This document shows positions 1 to 5,887 of a stretch of 8,563 bases of DNA, piece by piece (positions within the stretch are counted from its first letter, which is position 1; every line of letters begins with the position of its first letter). Source of the stretch: Alphaproteobacteria bacterium (lineage in GTDB: Bacteria > Pseudomonadota > Alphaproteobacteria > Rhizobiales > Devosiaceae); NCBI GenBank assembly GCA_013152625.1, contig JAADFY010000025.1:1-8563 (forward strand), written 5' to 3'. A program made the position numbers and the translations under genes. Under the pieces are notes generated by a model, which was given only the letters and a program-made list of their open reading frames with translations, did no database searches and was not told the DNA's origin.

Positions 1-438
1 CTAGACGACGAACTGAAACGCCTGATAATACTGGTCGCACGCTTCCACCGCAGAGTTAAGGATCGCCTCACACTGGGACGGGGTGACTTCCGCCCCCCCG
101 GATAAAAGATGGGCATGACGGAACAGCACCATGCACTCCCGGGACCAGACATCGAAATGACCAATCCAGAGTTGTTCGTTGATCCGCCCGATCAGTTGCT
201 TGACCTCGGAGCGCCGTGCTTGAGGGACCTTTATGTCAAAGGCACAGGCAATATGCAGGCTTTCCAGTCCCTCCATCCAGGTGAATGAAACGTGATAATC
301 GCTCCAGCCGCCCTTGACCGAAATGGAGATTTCATCGGCATCCTGGCGCTCGAATGACCAGTCATTGATGGCAGCGATATGCTCGATGATATCCACCGGA
401 TGGGCGAAACGCTCGATTTCAAGTTGTAAAAGGGTCAT
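1..438 (-). CDS. YbjN-domain protein, apparently C-terminally shortened
   Basis: The 145-residue protein matches the alphaproteobacterial YbjN family, a putative sensory-transduction regulator fold related to type III secretion chaperones; its molecular role is poorly defined. Recognisable blocks are the N-terminal PVDIIEHIAAINDWSFER, the central WSDYHVSFTWMEGLESLHIACAFD and the C-terminal ACDQYYQAFQFVV. The ATG at 438 is preferred over the GTG at 441 because AAGG (451-448, minus strand) lies 9 nt before it. No signal peptide or membrane segment is seen, so it is probably cytosolic. The reading frame ends with TAG at positions 3-1, directly after FQFVV. From memory, relatives continue there with Trp and about 20 more residues ending in an ETVGEA-like tail, giving about 165 aa. 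One change, TGG to TAG, would explain the stop. It may be a functional short form, a recent nonsense mutation or a sequencing error. Family assignment is confident; integrity is not. Confidence 0.85.
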   Translation of the reverse strand: MTLLQLEIERFAHPVDIIEHIAAINDWSFERQDADEISISVKGGWSDYHVSFTWMEGLESLHIACAFDIKVPQARRSEVKQLIGRINEQLWIGHFDVWSRECMVLFRHAHLLSGGAEVTPSQCEAILNSAVEACDQYYQAFQFVV

Positions 439-654
439 CACGTCTCGCCTTGTAACGCATCATTGCGACGCCTGGATGCCCCGGTGCGGGACAGTTGAAA
501 TCCAGCCCGCCGGCACCGCGCCGGACAACGCAAATCCCGCGCTTTGCCGTGCAAACAACTCATGATGCCCCCAGGCGAATCGTTATCGCTGAAGTCAAAC
601 TACACCGGGAACCACAAACGGCCAGCACACCACACCCGCAAACCGGAATTTGCT

Positions 655-663
655 TGTGGATGA
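655..663 (-). promoter_or_regulatory. DnaA-box-like 9-mer
   Basis: On the minus strand this reads TCATCCACA, one base away from the consensus DnaA box TTATCCACA. It lies 10 bp from the CtrA-type site. A second 9-mer, TTATCCAGA on the plus strand at 724-732, is also one mismatch off and overlaps the stop codon of the ubiK-like gene. One or two single-mismatch boxes are expected by chance in a window this size, so only the clustering is notable. Confidence 0.25.
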
Positions 664-673
664 TCGGTTTTGG

Positions 674-692
674 ATGGTTAACGAAAGGTTAA
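674..692 (-). promoter_or_regulatory. CtrA-type binding site, full consensus
   Basis: Read on the minus strand, this is TTAA (692-689), seven bases CCTTTCG, then TTAACCAT (681-674). It matches both the full TTAA-N7-TTAA site and the TTAACCAT half-site described for CtrA, the master cell-cycle response regulator of alphaproteobacteria. It sits 235 bp upstream of the ybjN start and points toward that gene, which would imply a leader of roughly 200 nt if it governs the ybjN promoter. No good -10 hexamer is evident just after it. The sequence match is direct; CtrA binding is inferred. Confidence 0.6.
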
Positions 693-710
693 TATTTACA
701 AAAGTCCGCC

Positions 711-724
711 AGCTGCGCACAGCT
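711..724. repeat. Short inverted repeat at the ubiK 3' end, weak terminator candidate
   Basis: AGCTG (711-715) and CAGCT (720-724) form a perfect 5-bp stem with a 4-base loop, starting at the TAA of the ubiK-like gene. In the direction of that gene the stem is followed some 7 nt later by a run of four T. The stem is short and the T run is distant, so it is at best a weak terminator; it could be chance. Confidence 0.25.
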
Positions 725-990
725 TATCCAGACTTTTTTGTCCCCGGCTTTTTTACCGCCGACAAAGCGTCGAGCTGTTCCTGCAGCCCGTCAATCCGGG
801 CGCCCTGCTTGCGGATCATGTCCTTGAGCACGTCATGGTCCTCCCGTTTGACCAGCTCAAGGTCCCCCACCATGCGCTCGACCTGGGATTTGACCACGGT
901 TTCTATCTCCCGGCGCACCCCGTCCATTACCCCTGCCGCCTCATTCATCAATCGCCCCAGATCATCGAGGATCTTGCCGCTGTCTTTCAT
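724..990 (-). CDS. ubiK: UbiK/BMFP-family accessory protein
   Basis: This 88-residue, highly charged protein has the form of the UbiK (formerly YqiC/BMFP) family: an N-terminal amphipathic segment starting KILDDLGRLMNEAAGVMDG (about residues 6-24), a middle helix with KSQVERMVGDLELVKREDHDVL (about 34-55), and a C-terminal coiled coil with IRKQGARIDGLQEQLDAL, then a Lys-rich tail. In enterobacteria UbiK is an accessory factor of the ubiquinone biosynthesis complex and binds lipid; alphaproteobacterial members are assigned by similarity only. The ATG at 990 is chosen over TTG at 996 because AAGGGA (1006-1001, minus strand) lies 10 nt upstream of the ATG but only 4 nt from the TTG. It diverges from lgt, the neighbour usual in Hyphomicrobiales. 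The alternative is a generic BMFP membrane-fusogenic protein with no role in ubiquinone synthesis. Confidence 0.8.
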   Translation of the reverse strand: MKDSGKILDDLGRLMNEAAGVMDGVRREIETVVKSQVERMVGDLELVKREDHDVLKDMIRKQGARIDGLQEQLDALSAVKKPGTKKSG

Positions 991-1033
991 TGCCAAAAAT
1001 TCCCTTCACGTCACTATAGATTGATCGACATAC

Positions 1034-1045
1034 CCCTATGTAGGG
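1034..1045. repeat. Inverted repeat in the ubiK-lgt divergent region
   Basis: CCCTA (1034-1038) and TAGGG (1041-1045) are perfect inverted arms around TG. The site is in the middle of the 142-bp divergent region (991-1132), a sensible place for an operator acting on both promoters. No clear -35/-10 pair could be assigned on either strand. A GANTC motif (GATTC, 1101-1105) lies nearer lgt. No regulator with this recognition sequence comes to mind. Confidence 0.3.
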
Positions 1046-1132
1046 CGCGTGTGTCACCTTGACCAGTGCCGGGCCGCCCCCCACATTGGCCCCAACACCT
1101 GATTCCACCAACAAACTCTAGGGACTCCCCGA

Positions 1133-1942
1133 ATGGAATTTCCGCAAATTGATCCGGTTGCAATCGCCTTCGGCCCGATCGCGATCCGCTGGTATTCCCT
1201 GGGGTTCATCTTCGGAATTTCCCTCGCCTGGGCCTATGGCCGGATGTTGCTGGCCAGGCCCGATCTGTGGCCCGGCTCCAAGCCCCCGTTCGATCGCACC
1301 CAGTGGCTCGATTTCCTGTTCACCGCCATTGTCGGCATTATCGTTGGCGGGCGCCTGGGCTATGTGGCATTTTACAATGCCCCCTACTTCATGGCCAACC
1401 CGCTGGATATTTTCAAACTATGGCAGGGCGGCATGTCATTTCATGGCGGGCTGATCGGCCTTTCCCTGGCCATCTGGCTGTTTTGCAGAAAACACAAGGT
1501 TTCGATCCTGACCGCCCTCGATCTCTTGGCTGCCATCAGCGCCATTGGTTTGCTGTTTGGTCGCATCGCAAATTTCGTCAACGGCGAATTGTTTGGCCGG
1601 ATAACCGATGTGCCCTGGGGCATAATATTCCCCGGCGGCGGCCCCCTGCCCCGCCATCCCAGCCAGCTTTATGAGGCAGCCCTTGAGGGGGTGGTTCTGT
1701 TTTTTGCCATCCGGGTTGCCACCCATATGTTTGCCAGCCTGCGCCGGCCGGGCCTTACCGCCGGATTGTTCGGGGTTGGATACGCCACCGCCAGGATACT
1801 GGTGGAAACCGTGCGCGAACCGGATATTCAGATCGGCCTGTTGCCGGGGGGGCTGACCATGGGCATGGTTTTATCGATCCCGGTGGCGTTGGCCGGTGTA
1901 TGGCTGATTGTCGCCGCCCGCCGCCAACCCGCCCGTGAGTGA
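1133..1942 (+). CDS. lgt: Prolipoprotein diacylglyceryl transferase
   Basis: Lgt is the inner-membrane enzyme that moves diacylglycerol from phosphatidylglycerol to the lipobox cysteine of prolipoproteins, the first step of lipoprotein maturation. The 269-residue length is normal. Visible family landmarks are IRWYSLGFIFG (18-28), the Lgt signature HGGLIG (104-109), FGRIANFVNGELFG (142-155) with the Arg144, Asn147 and Glu152 expected at the active site, RHPSQLYEA (174-182), and the C-terminal RILVETVREPD (221-231) with the conserved Arg and Glu. Several hydrophobic stretches (about 17-40, 60-80, 104-118, 130-146, 183-199, 240-262) fit the seven-helix topology. The ATG at 1133 has TAGGGA 8 nt upstream. 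It is first in a plus-strand operon; its last 8 bases overlap the preferred midA start, which suggests coupled translation. Confidence 0.97.
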   Translation: MEFPQIDPVAIAFGPIAIRWYSLGFIFGISLAWAYGRMLLARPDLWPGSKPPFDRTQWLDFLFTAIVGIIVGGRLGYVAFYNAPYFMANPLDIFKLWQGGMSFHGGLIGLSLAIWLFCRKHKVSILTALDLLAAISAIGLLFGRIANFVNGELFGRITDVPWGIIFPGGGPLPRHPSQLYEAALEGVVLFFAIRVATHMFASLRRPGLTAGLFGVGYATARILVETVREPDIQIGLLPGGLTMGMVLSIPVALAGVWLIVAARRQPARE

Positions 1943-2993
1943 GCCTGCCACCCCCCTTGGGCGCCTGATCGACGCGGAAATTACCGCAGCAGGTCCCATG
2001 TCGCTGTCACGCTATATGCAGCTGTGCCTCACCCACCCCAGGCATGGCTATTACGCCCGGGGTGATCCGTTCGGGGTTGCCGGTGATTTCATTACCGCGC
2101 CCGAAATAAGCCAGCTTTTCGGCGAGATGACCGGCGTTTGGATCACGCTGCACTGGCAATCCCTTGGCAGCCCCGAACGCTGGACCCTTTGCGAACTGGG
2201 CCCCGGGCGGGGCACCCTGATGGCCGATGCAGTACGGGTTCTGGACCGGGCGGGGGCAAAACCGGAGCTGATCCTGGTGGAAACCAGCACCACGTTGGCG
2301 CAAATGCAGGCAAAACGGCTGGCGCCATATCAGCCGCGTCATGTAAAAGACTTTGCCTCCGCAGCCATTGGCGATGGACCGCTGATCGCGGTGGCCAACG
2401 AGTTTTTTGATGCCCTGCCCATTCGCCAGTATCAGCGGCACGAGCACGGTTGGCACGAACGCCTGATCGGCCTGAAAGATGACATGCGCTGCTGGGGCCT
2501 GTCGGGCAGTCCTGTCGCCGGCAAGCATGTACCAAAAGAACTAAACCAAGCCGGCCAGCACGAGATTTTTGAACAGTGCGAGGCCGCAGAACGCATGACC
2601 GCCGAACTGGCAACCGCGCTGGTCCGGCGCGGCGGCGCAGCGCTGGTGACGGACTACGGATACGGAAAAACCCGGACCGGGGTCAGCCTGCAGGCGGTCA
2701 GTGCTCATGTGTCATGCGACCCGTTATTGCGGCCCGGCGAAGTTGATCTGACCACCCATGTAAATTTTGCGGCTCTGGCGGCGGCAGCAAAGCGGGCCGG
2801 CACGCACCCCCAGCCCCTGATCAGCCAGTGCGCGTTCCTCACCCGAATGGGCATAACGGTGCGCGCCGAAGCGCTTGCCGCCGCCAACCCAGCCCGAGGG
2901 GCCGAAATCAAGACCGCCCTGAACCGCCTGATGGCCGCCGATCAGATGGGCGAACTGTTCAAGGTGCTAGAAATTACGGCGGCCGGCCCGTGA
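1935..2993 (+). CDS. midA: MidA/NDUFAF7-family SAM-dependent methyltransferase
   Basis: This 352-residue protein belongs to the MidA (DUF185) family. The mitochondrial homologue NDUFAF7 methylates an arginine of a complex I subunit during assembly; a matching role here, on NADH dehydrogenase, is inferred. Visible motifs are HPRHGYY (34-40), GDFITAPEISQLFGE (50-64), the SAM-binding ELGPGRGTL (87-95), VANEFFDALPIRQ (153-165), HERLIGL (174-180), LVTDYGYG (237-244), and RPGEVDLTTHVNF (266-278), closing with QMGELFKVLEI. The GTG at 1935 is chosen because family members begin shortly before the RLIDAEI-like helix; a TTG at 1908 would add nine residues. Neither has a strong Shine-Dalgarno site, which fits translational coupling to lgt. 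The gene ends inside the pgeF start (GTGA, 2990-2993). Confidence 0.93.
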   Translation: MSEPATPLGRLIDAEITAAGPMSLSRYMQLCLTHPRHGYYARGDPFGVAGDFITAPEISQLFGEMTGVWITLHWQSLGSPERWTLCELGPGRGTLMADAVRVLDRAGAKPELILVETSTTLAQMQAKRLAPYQPRHVKDFASAAIGDGPLIAVANEFFDALPIRQYQRHEHGWHERLIGLKDDMRCWGLSGSPVAGKHVPKELNQAGQHEIFEQCEAAERMTAELATALVRRGGAALVTDYGYGKTRTGVSLQAVSAHVSCDPLLRPGEVDLTTHVNFAALAAAAKRAGTHPQPLISQCAFLTRMGITVRAEALAAANPARGAEIKTALNRLMAADQMGELFKVLEITAAGP

Positions 2994-3772
2994 GCACCCT
3001 ATTCGAGACATCAAAACACCTGGAAAGCGGCAATGTCCGGCATGGGTTTTTCGGTCGCAAAAGCCCCGCCGGCACAAATTTTAACATGTCCGCTTCAACC
3101 GGGGGGGACCCGCAAACCGCACGTGCCAACCGGGCCTGCGCCCTGGAACTGGCCGGCCTGGGCACCGGCGTTCTGGCCCTGTCCTGGCAGGTGCACGGCA
3201 CCCGGGTCCGCGTCATGGACCGGGCCAGGGCCACTGCCGAAGATACCAAAGCGGACGGCATGGTCACCGCCGAAACCGGGGTCGCCCTGGGGATTTTGAC
3301 GGCCGACTGTGTGCCGGTGCTGTTGGCCGACGCCGAAGCGGGGGTGATCGGCGCCTGCCATGCCGGCTGGCGTTCGGCGGTGGGCGGAGTTGTAAAAAAC
3401 ACCGTTGACGCCATGGTCACCCTCGGCGCCAGACCGGACCATATCAAAAGCGCCCTCGGGCCGGCCATTTCGGCCAACAACTACGAGGTCGGCCCGCTTT
3501 GGGCCGCCGAGCGCGGGTTGGACTGTCCCGCCGCCCTGCCCTTTATCCATGTACGGCCCGGCGGGTTGGCCCACTTCGATTTGCCCGGATTTGTCGCCCG
3601 TCAGATTGCTGGCGCCGGGATTGCAGCACCCGCCCGGATCGGGGGCTGCACCTTTGGCAATCCGGAGCGCTATTTTTCCCACCGGCACACACAAAAATCC
3701 GGCAGCGCCCCCGGTCGGCAAATTTCGATTATCGGCCTGGTGGCGCCAGAGGGTGCACATAAAGCTACTTAA
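2990..3772 (+). CDS. pgeF: Peptidoglycan editing factor PgeF (laccase-domain/YfiH family)
   Basis: PgeF proteins are copper/zinc-dependent enzymes that prevent misincorporation of non-canonical amino acids into peptidoglycan precursors in E. coli; some relatives show polyphenol oxidase or purine nucleoside activity. The 260-residue protein carries the family metal ligands: His69 in LSWQVHGTRV (64-73), Cys107 in ILTADCVPVLLAD (102-114) and His124 in GACHAGWRSAVGG (121-133). Further blocks are ALGPAISANNYEVG (155-168) and the C-terminal CTFGNPERYFSHRH (220-233) followed by GRQISIIGL (242-250). The GTG at 2990 overlaps the midA TGA by four bases. Upstream in-frame sequence is a shadow of midA without family similarity. 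No signal peptide is seen. It is the third gene of the lgt operon, so the operon links lipoprotein and cell-wall maintenance. Confidence 0.94.
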   Translation: MSTLFETSKHLESGNVRHGFFGRKSPAGTNFNMSASTGGDPQTARANRACALELAGLGTGVLALSWQVHGTRVRVMDRARATAEDTKADGMVTAETGVALGILTADCVPVLLADAEAGVIGACHAGWRSAVGGVVKNTVDAMVTLGARPDHIKSALGPAISANNYEVGPLWAAERGLDCPAALPFIHVRPGGLAHFDLPGFVARQIAGAGIAAPARIGGCTFGNPERYFSHRHTQKSGSAPGRQISIIGLVAPEGAHKAT

Positions 3773-3798
3773 AAATGCCCGGAGAACCCCATCACCGG

Positions 3799-3827
3799 TT
3801 GAACCACAATCACCATCAGGGTATGGG
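3799..3827 (+). promoter_or_regulatory. Possible sigma-70-type promoter for prs
   Basis: TTGAAC (3799-3804) and TATGGG (3822-3827) are separated by exactly 17 bases and lie 45 bp ahead of the prs start, within the 99-bp gap after pgeF. The -35 matches consensus at four of six positions and the -10 at only three, so this is a weak candidate. prs may instead be read through from the lgt operon, since no terminator is evident after pgeF. Confidence 0.3.
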
Positions 3828-3871
3828 GAGCGCCAGCAACATTGGCAGCACATGGCCGGAAAGCGCTCCAA

Positions 3872-4804
3872 ATGAAACTGGTGACGGGCAATTCCAACTT
3901 GCCGCTGGCCAAATCGGTGGCCAAATACCTCAAAACCCGCCTGACCAATACCGAAGCGCGACGATTTGCCGACAATGAGATATTTGTCGAGATTAAGGAA
4001 AATGTGCGCGGTCAGGATGTGTTTATCCTGCAATCCACCTCATTTCCCACCAACGACAATCTCATGGAATTGCTGATCCTGATCGACGCGCTGCGTCGGT
4101 CGTCGGCCCGGCGCATTACCGCGGTCATGCCCTATTTCGGCTATGCCAGACAGGACAGGCGTTCAAGCGGGCGCACCCCGATTTCGGCCAAACTGGTGGC
4201 CAATCTGATCACCGAAGCCGGGGCCAACCGGGTGTTGACCCTCGATCTGCATTCGGGGCAGATCCAGGGTTTTTTCGACATTCCCACCGATAATCTTTAC
4301 GGGGCGCCGGTGCTGGTGCGCGACATCAAGAAAAAATACGACCCTTCCAAAGTCATGGTCGTATCCCCCGATGTGGGCGGGGTGGTGCGGGCCCGAAATG
4401 TGGCCAAACGAATCGGGGCGCCGCTGGCCATTGTGGACAAGCGCCGCGAACGGGCCGGCGTGTCCGAAGTCATGAACATAATTGGCGATGTGTCCGGGCG
4501 AAGCTGCATTCTCATCGATGATATCGTCGATAGCGGCGGCACCTTGATCAATGCCGCTGATGCGCTGCTTGCAGCCGGCGCCACCGACGTCGCCGCCTAT
4601 ATTACCCACGGGGTGCTGTCCGGGGACGCCGCCGAACGGGTGGGCGCGTCCCGGCTGGCTGAACTGGTGGTCACGGACTCCATAATGGAAACCGAAAAAA
4701 TGGTGGCCGCACCCAATGTCCGCCAGTTGACCATTGCCCCGCTGATCGGCGAAGCCATTGCCCGAACCGCTGCCGAACAATCGGTGTCCTCACTTTTCGA
4801 CTAG
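3872..4804 (+). CDS. prs: Ribose-phosphate pyrophosphokinase (PRPP synthetase)
   Basis: Prs makes phosphoribosyl pyrophosphate from ribose-5-phosphate and ATP, the activated sugar for purines, pyrimidines, histidine, tryptophan and NAD. The 310-residue length is standard for class I enzymes. Seen directly: the N-terminal KLVTGNSNLPLAK, FADNEIFVEI (32-41), the ATP-site region YFGYARQDRRSSGRTPISAK (88-107), DLHSGQIQGFFD (125-136), SPDVGG (165-170), the flexible-loop KRR (190-192), and the PRPP-binding ILIDDIVDSGGTL (213-225). The ATG at 3872 has GGAAAG 8 nt upstream; a TTG at 3842 would add ten residues of no family likeness and is rejected. It ends with TAG, showing that TAG works as a normal stop in this genome. 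A DUF1176 gene follows after 29 bp, probably in the same transcript. Confidence 0.98.
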   Translation: MKLVTGNSNLPLAKSVAKYLKTRLTNTEARRFADNEIFVEIKENVRGQDVFILQSTSFPTNDNLMELLILIDALRRSSARRITAVMPYFGYARQDRRSSGRTPISAKLVANLITEAGANRVLTLDLHSGQIQGFFDIPTDNLYGAPVLVRDIKKKYDPSKVMVVSPDVGGVVRARNVAKRIGAPLAIVDKRRERAGVSEVMNIIGDVSGRSCILIDDIVDSGGTLINAADALLAAGATDVAAYITHGVLSGDAAERVGASRLAELVVTDSIMETEKMVAAPNVRQLTIAPLIGEAIARTAAEQSVSSLFD

Positions 4805-4833
4805 ACTTATACGTCAAGAATGGAGCGCGCCTG

Positions 4834-5874
4834 ATGTTGCCAGTGTTAAATCATGTGGCCCGGACCCTGTTCATGTTCGCCGCTCTCGCCCTGCCGGCGC
4901 TGGCGCAAAATGCCGGCGATGAACGCACGCTGTCCGCAGACTGGATGGCCACCTGCCAGCCCGATACCGGCTATTGCTCGGCCACAACTCTGGTCAACCC
5001 CGACCCCGGCAACGGCACGGTCGCCGATTATGTGTTGCGCCTTGGTCGGCAGGCCGAAGGCATTTACTGGGAAATCTCCCTGACCACAAATTTCGACATT
5101 CCGGCGTTTTCCGCTCCGCTCTTTGCCAATATTGACGGCACCGAGCTTAAATTGACCGATGGCCGTGATGTGGCCGCCTTTGGCGCCATCAACGAGTTTT
5201 TCCTGCTCGGAGATGCGGCCCAGTTTGTGCTCGACAAGATCGTACCGGCCGCCACCATCACCTTTAGCTACACCAACGAATTTGACTTGCCCGCCAGCGC
5301 CCGATTTTCACTTGACGGGCTGGCCGGCGCGCTGGTCTGGATTGACGAACGCCAGCGCCGCCTGGGGGCCGAGCGGGTGGCCCGCGATGCGCCGGTTGGC
5401 CTGGGTCCGCCGCTCACCACGCGCACCGCATTTAGCCGTCTGCCCCGGGAACTGACCGACCTCCATCGGGCATTTGGGCGCTGCGACCCGCCTGACGATA
5501 TCCCCCACGCCAACGATATTGGCATTTATGCCCTGACCGGCAGCGCAACGCTTTTTTTGCTGCCCTGCACCGCCGGAGCCTATAATTTTTCGTTTCGCGC
5601 TTATCTGGACAGCGGTTTGGGGCCAACCGCGCTCCTGTTTGCCGATTACACGGACAGGTTCGGCTGGCAGGGCGCCGAACTTCTGGTCAACCCGGAATTC
5701 AACCCCGAAACCCTCGCCCTGACCAGCTTTTACAAGGGCCGCGGCCCAGCCGATTGCGGGACCCGGGGCACCTGGGTCTGGGATGAATTTGCATTCAGGA
5801 TGACCCTGTTTCTGGCCAAAGACATCTGCGATTTCAAAGGGGATGCCGGCGCCTTCCCGCAGGTATTTCCATAG
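4834..5874 (+). CDS. Secreted DUF1176-domain protein
   Basis: This 346-residue protein starts with a signal peptide: Arg10, a hydrophobic core (about 11-20) and an LPALA motif, so cleavage is expected near residues 24-25, giving a periplasmic product. The mature part fits DUF1176, a family of unknown function. Landmarks are RFSLDGLAGALVWIDERQRR (157-176), which resembles the family's SLAG..AAL..mD..Q.R block; FLLPCTAGAYNFSF (241-254); LTSFYKGRGPADCG (296-309); and WVWDEFAFRMT (314-324). The mature chain has six cysteines (41, 48, 217, 245, 308, 332), an even number compatible with three disulfides. ATG 4834 has GGAG 8 nt upstream. The 29-bp gap to prs suggests co-transcription. It has also some resemblance to the IalB layout in its N-terminal half, but the C-terminal blocks favour DUF1176. 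No function is proposed. Confidence 0.8.
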   Translation: MLPVLNHVARTLFMFAALALPALAQNAGDERTLSADWMATCQPDTGYCSATTLVNPDPGNGTVADYVLRLGRQAEGIYWEISLTTNFDIPAFSAPLFANIDGTELKLTDGRDVAAFGAINEFFLLGDAAQFVLDKIVPAATITFSYTNEFDLPASARFSLDGLAGALVWIDERQRRLGAERVARDAPVGLGPPLTTRTAFSRLPRELTDLHRAFGRCDPPDDIPHANDIGIYALTGSATLFLLPCTAGAYNFSFRAYLDSGLGPTALLFADYTDRFGWQGAELLVNPEFNPETLALTSFYKGRGPADCGTRGTWVWDEFAFRMTLFLAKDICDFKGDAGAFPQVFP

Positions 5875-5887
5875 GGCCTGAACCCTA
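5872..5887. repeat. Hairpin formed by two convergent TAG stop regions
   Basis: TAGGG (5872-5876) and CCCTA (5883-5887) are perfect inverted arms around six bases. The left arm contains the TAG stop of the DUF1176 gene and the right arm the TAG stop (read on the minus strand) of the convergent membrane-protein gene; only 10 bp separate the two coding regions. The stem is short and has no T run, so it is a weak bidirectional terminator at most. Confidence 0.35.

Larger units (their letters stand above)
439..723. other. Non-coding region upstream of ybjN
   Basis: This 285-bp stretch lies between the 3' end of the ubiK-like gene and the start of ybjN, both on the minus strand, so it should hold the ybjN promoter and leader. 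No convincing gene is seen: the small open frames have no ribosome site or protein-like composition. It contains a full CtrA-type site (674-692), two 9-mers one base off the DnaA box (655-663 and 724-732), one GANTC methylation motif (577-581), and a possible long-range hairpin in the leader in which CGGTGC (482-487) pairs with GCACCG (513-518), helped by GGG/CCC inside it. In many Hyphomicrobiales I recall proC or other genes near ybjN; none lies on this side of it here. Confidence 0.6.

Noticed and set aside
439..723. Possible RNA gene or small protein in the ybjN-ubiK gap
   Set aside because: No tRNA cloverleaf or recognisable riboswitch or small-RNA core could be found, and the open frames are short, of atypical composition and without ribosome sites.
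3842..3871. Ten-residue N-terminal extension of Prs from a TTG start
   Set aside because: Prs proteins begin at the KLVTGN-like segment, and the ATG at 3872 has a well-spaced GGAAAG.
3852..3875. Seven-residue frame MAGKRSK ending in ATGA over the prs start
   Set aside because: It has no upstream ribosome site of its own; the GGAAAG inside it serves prs. The frame upstream is a shadow of pgeF.
3095..4033. A 312-codon minus-strand open frame across pgeF and prs
   Set aside because: It is antisense to two well-identified genes and its Gly- and Ala-rich translation is low in complexity; no ribosome site or domain is seen.
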